This document shows, one piece after another, positions 58,201-64,000 of a stretch of DNA of 64,000 nucleotides. The translations under genes were made by a program, and so were the position numbers. The notes beneath the pieces are model-generated. The model was given only the letters and a program-made list of their open reading frames with translations, had not been told where the DNA came from and searched no databases. The DNA comes from Scylla paramamosain (lineage: Eukaryota; Arthropoda; Malacostraca; Decapoda; Portunidae): positions 16,950,766-17,014,765 of the forward strand of contig NC_087166.1 in assembly GCF_035594125.1 (NCBI RefSeq). The letters are read 5' to 3'. The first letter of the stretch is position 1, and each line of letters starts with the position of its first letter.

Positions 58201-60170
58201 TTTTTGTGCTTAGCACGCTCAGAAACAGTTAACAGACACGTTTCTGAAAATCTTGTCCCCTTTCCATCTATAGGGTGCTTTGCGTGCATTTTGACGTTTT
58301 GGAATTTAACATTGTGAAATATAATGAAAATACTATTTTGTGGGGGGGGGTAATATTATTATTTTTCTCCATATAGAAAGGTATTTGTAATTTTAAGCGT
58401 TTTGGTACCTAAGAAGCTTAAAAACACTCTTAATACACGTTTCTTGTAATGTCTTTTCGTTTCGCTATATAGAGTACTTTCCATGCACTTTGACGATTTT
58501 TGTACGTAACATTCTAAAAAAAAAAAAATTAAATACTTGTTATTGGAAATGTTAATGTGTTATTCCATGAAGAGCGTTTTACATGCGTTTAAGCGTTTTC
58601 TTACGCAAGTAGCTCAAAAACACTCCAAAGACAAGTTTTTTAGATTGCTATTTCATTTCTCGTATATATGGTGCTTTAAATGATTTTAGCGTTTTGGTGC
58701 CTAACACGCTCATAAAACCTAAACGACACGTTTCTAGAAATGTCTTCTAGAAACGTCTTCTTTCCCCTGTCATGTTTCTTTGCATCTATTTTGGCGTTAT
58801 AGCGTCTAACAATGTGAAATGCATTAAAAAAAAGACGTTTTTTGGTTAGGTCGATCTGATTCTTCATGCTTTTCAGCGATTTGGTACTTAACTCTCTGAA
58901 AAAAAGTCATAAGACAAGTTTCTGATAATGTAGTTTCGTTTGCCCATATAGGGTATTTTTCATTCACTTTGGTGTTTTTGTACGTAAGAAGCTGGAAGAA
59001 AACAAAAAAATACTTATTTTTAGTAATGTTATTCTGTTTCTCCGTAAAGGTTGTTTTGCATGCATTTTAATGTTTTAGTACGTAAGAAGTTCAAAAAACA
59101 CTCAAAAGATAACTGTTCGTAGTTGTTTTGTATTCCTTTACATGTTTTTTTTTAGCGTTATGGTGCCTAACATTCACAAACAATACTCAAAAGGCACGTT
59201 TATAATAATTTTGTTTCTTTTCCTGAAAATAATTTTTTTCATGCATTTTGTTGTTTTGGTACCTAACAATGTAAAATACTCTCAAAATACACGTTTTTTT
59301 TTTTTTTATTATTCGCTCTCTTTCTCCTTATAAAGTACGATTCATTCGCTTTATAGCTTTGGTACCTAAGAAGCTCAAAAAAACTCATTATACACTGCTC
59401 TGGTAATGTCTTTTTACTTCTTTATATATGGTATTTTGCATGCATTTTGGTGTTTTTGTACGTAACAAGTTCAAAAAGCAAAATACTTGTTTTTTTTTTT
59501 TTTTGTAATGCTATTCATTTTTTTTTTTCAAACAGGATGTTTTCCATGCGTTTTAGCCTTCATATACGTAATAAGTAAAAAAAAAAAAACACACTGAAAA
59601 GACACATTTGTCATTGTTGTTATAAGATGATATCCATGCATTTTAGTGTTTGTGGTGTCTACATGCTCATAAACACTTAAAAGACACTTTTCTGAAAGTT
59701 TCGTTTCATTTACCCATATAGATTGCTTTGCATATTTTTTTTTTTTTATTTTGGTATCTAATAATGTGAAAAAAATCAAAATACATGTTGTTAAAAATGT
59801 TGTTCTATGCAATTCATGCGTTTATGCCTTTTGGTAATATTGTTCTATTTTCCCATATTGGGTGCTTTCGATTTCTTTTTTTATCGTCTTTGTGCCTAGC
59901 ACGCTTATAAACATTCAAATACACCTGTTTCTGGAAATCTCGTTGCATTTCCCCATATACGGCGTTTTTTATGCATTTTCGCACCTAACTGTGAAATACA
60001 CTCAAAATACAAATTTTTTTTTGGTAATGTTCTGTTTCTCCATATATTCATGTCTTTTTTTAGCGTAATGGTACCTAAGACTCTTAAAAAACACTTATAA
60101 TACAAGTTTCTTGTGATATTTTTTTTATTTTATTCATGTAGGGTACTTTGCATACATTTTGGAATTTTAT

Positions 60171-60212
60171 ACTTACGTATGACACATACTTACGTATGTG
60201 TCATACGTAAGT
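60171..60212. repeat. Perfect 18-bp-stem hairpin, right arm only
   Basis: ACTTACGTATGACACATA (60171-60188), loop CTTACG, then its exact complement (60195-60212). At the left-arm mirror (about 10090-10170) ACTTACGTATGACACATA occurs once and continues into about 50 bp of normal monomer that is missing here. The right arm therefore replaced monomer sequence with a fold-back copy of its neighbour. Confidence 0.9.
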
Positions 60213-62976
60213 AGCTAGAAAACATTGAAAACAGACGTTTTGGTAATTTTTTTTTCACATATATAGTGCTTTTAAAAATTTAGCGTTTTGGTGCATAGCA
60301 CCCTCACAAACACAACTGACACCTTTCTGGAAATCTTCATTACTTTACCCATGTAGGGTGCTTTGCGTGTACGTTTATCGTAATGTCTTTTCGTTTCTGC
60401 TTATAGAGTACTTTGCATGTATTTTGTTGCTTTTGTAAGTAACAAGCTCAAAAATACGCAAATTACATGTTTTTGGTAGTTATTCTGTTTCTCCGTAAAG
60501 TGTATTTTGCATGTGCCTTCATAGATAATAAGTTCAAAACTCTTAAAAGACACGTTTTTAGTAATGTTGTTTTTGTATTTTCATATAGGGAGATTTCCAT
60601 TTTTTTTTTTTTTTTTAGCGATTTCGTGCCTACCACGATGAAAAACACTCAAGGCATGTTTCTGGTAATGTCATTTCGTGTCCCCATATTAGGGACTTTG
60701 CATGGATTTTGCCGTTTAAATACTTTATGATATGAAAATACCTCAAAATACATATTTTTTTGGTAATGCTGTTCTGTTTCTTGATATAGAGTGCTTTTCA
60801 TGCGTTTTGGCATTTTTCTAGCTGAGAAGTTCGAAAACTCTCATAATGTATATTTCTTGTAATGCTTTTTTATTTCATGATATAAATTACTTTCTATACA
60901 TCTTGGCATTTCCCTATGTAGCAAAAACACTGAAAATGCATGTTTTTGGTACAGTTACACAGTTTCTCTATAAAGATTTTTTGGATGCGTTTCAGCGTTT
61001 TACTACGTAAGAAGCTTAAAAACATTAAAAAGAGACGTCTTTGGTAATATTATTTTGTTAAGGAATCTAGGGTGGTTTTATATAATGTTTTTTTATAATT
61101 TATAACAAGCTCAAAAAACACTCAAAACACCTGTTTTTTTTAGCAATATTATTCTGTTTCTTCTTAAAGGGTGTTTTGCATTTGTTTTAGTGTTTCTGGT
61201 AATGTCGTTTCGTTCCCCATATGAATGATTTGCTTGCAATTTGGCGGTTTGATACCTAATAATGTGAAAGTCACGCAAAACACAAGTTGTTTTGGTATTG
61301 TTCTATATTTCGATATATTCATGCGTTTTAACATTTTTGTAAATAAGAAGCTCAAAAACTCTCATAATACAAGTTTCTTATAATGTCTAATCGTTTCCCC
61401 ATACTTTGAATGCATTTTGACATTTTTCTACGTAACAAAATAAAAAATCCAACAAAATAAACGTGTTTGGTAAAATTATGCAGTTTCTCCATGAAGAGTT
61501 TTTTTTACATGCCCTTCAGTGTTTTGGAACGTAAGTAGCTAAAAAACACTAAAGAATGGTTTTGGTAATATCTTTTTTTTTTTTTTTTACCAGTATTGGA
61601 TGTTTTCCATTCTTTTTATCATTTTGATGCCTAGCACGCTCATAAACACTGAAAAGACACATTTCTGGAAATCTCGTTTCCTTTCTCTGTATGAGGTGAT
61701 TTGCATTTATTTTTTTAGTTTTGCTACCTAACAATAGGAAATACATTCAAAATATACGTTTTTCGTAATGTTATGTTTTAGCGTTTTGGTAAATACGGAG
61801 CTCAAAAAAAAAAACCTCATAATACATGTTTCTCGTAATGTCATTTTGTTTCCCCATACATATTATTTTACTAGTATTTTAAGGTTTTACTACTTAACAA
61901 GCTCAATAACGTTCTAAATCATTGTTTTTTGGTAACGTCATTCTATTTCTCCATAAATTGTATCCGTTTTAGCGTTTTGGTAAGTAAGAAATTCAAAACA
62001 CTCAAAAGACACGTCACGTATAAAGTGTATTATATGTGTGTGTGTTTTTTTTTTTTTTTAGCTTTTTGGTGCTAGCACGCCCATAAACATTCAAAAGATA
62101 TGTTTCTGGAATTCTCGTTTCTTTTCCTCATATAATTTGATTTTGCATGATTTTTTTTTTGTGTTTTTGTACGTAACAATGTAAAAAAAAAAAAAATACA
62201 CGTTTTTTGGTAATATCCCTTCTCCGTTTAGATATCTATTCATCCGTTTTGGTGTTTTGATGATTATGTAGCTCAAAAACACTCATAATACACTTGTAAT
62301 ATCTTTTCTTTTCCCCATATAGTATACTTTCCATGCATTTTGGCGTTTACAACGCAACAAGCACAAAAACACTCAAAATACTTGTTTTTATTAATGCTTT
62401 TCCGTTTCTCCATAAAGTGTGTTTTGCATGCGTTTTAGCGTTTATGATACGCAAGTAACTCAAAACACTGAAAGAGACGTTTTTGGTAATATTGTTTTCT
62501 TTTCTCATATAGGGTGCTTTCTGTTTTTTTTTTTTTTTTCGTTTCAGTGTCTAGCACGCTCATTAACACTCAACAGACACGTTTCTGGAAATCTCGTTTC
62601 GTTTCCCTAGATAGGGTGCTTTGAATGTATTTTATCGTTTTGGTACCTAACATTGTGTGAAAAAATACAGGTTTTTGGTGATTTTCCGGTTTCGCCAAAG
62701 AGTGCTATTTATGCGTTTTCACATTTTGGTACAAAGAAGCTCAAAAACATTAATAATACTCGTTCCTTATCATGTCCTTTCGTTTCACCAAATAGTATAC
62801 TTTCCAAGGATTAAGGCTAAAAAACAAAGAACTTATTTTTTGGCAGTTATTTATTTATTTTTTTTCCCCAAAAAAAGGTTTTACATGCGTTTTATCTTAT
62901 TGGTATGTAAGAAGATCAAAAACACTTAAAAACACTTTTTTTCGTATTGTTGTTTTTTGTATTTTCATATATGGAG

Positions 62977-64000
<1,024 letters not shown>

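Overview
This is non-coding, AT-rich eukaryotic satellite DNA. I see no credible protein-coding or RNA gene in 64 kb. Nearly all of it is one tandem-repeat family built from a monomer of about 96 bp. The recognisable words, in order, are GGTACC/TACGTA, CCAAAACGC, ATGCATGCAAAG, CCCTATATGG, GAAACGAAA, CATTACCA, AACGTGT and GAGTGTTTTTGAGC. Five monomer types alternate, giving a basic unit of about 480 bp. The only foreign DNA is one tRNA-derived SINE and two mirrored pairs of 5'-truncated non-LTR retrotransposon 3' ends. The SINE, the LINE 3' end (ending GKLWNSL...SRHLFINF) and a short (TTAGG)3 tract all suggest an arthropod. From memory, the SINE and LINE resemble decapod crustacean elements, probably from a brachyuran crab; this was not checked by search.

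The main architecture is a giant palindrome. Positions 6873-34718 are repeated in inverted orientation at 35947-64000, and the right arm runs off the window. The 1,228-bp spacer (34719-35946) is ordinary array sequence, and the fold-back junction lies at 35946/35947. Stretches I aligned by eye are identical or differ at about 1% of sites or less, but the arms carry private differences: (TA)n lengths of 107 versus 439 bp, a deletion of about 290 bp in the left arm, a deletion of about 400 bp in the right arm, and a private hairpin at 60171-60212.

Within each arm the array changes direction several times. Call F the direction reading CCAAAACGC on the + strand and R the opposite: F 1-690, R 691-3133, a short F piece 3141-3360, R 3361-7457, F 7565-22952, R 23040-30688, F 30689-35946, then the mirror image R 35947-39916, F 39917-47281, R 47379-62981, F 63421-64000. 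Four of these switches fall on long (TA)n tracts. Positions 12582-22952 (mirror 47379-57730) form a 12-monomer higher-order repeat of about 1.1 kb.

An older, more diverged inverted repeat (4530-7303 against 8600-10075) is nested at the left, and small hairpins of the same fold-back style occur at 2868, 2909-3360, 15031, 25901 and 60171. Fold-back inverted duplication therefore seems to have happened here repeatedly, at scales from about 30 bp to 28 kb. Shared and private insertions and deletions let the events be partly ordered.
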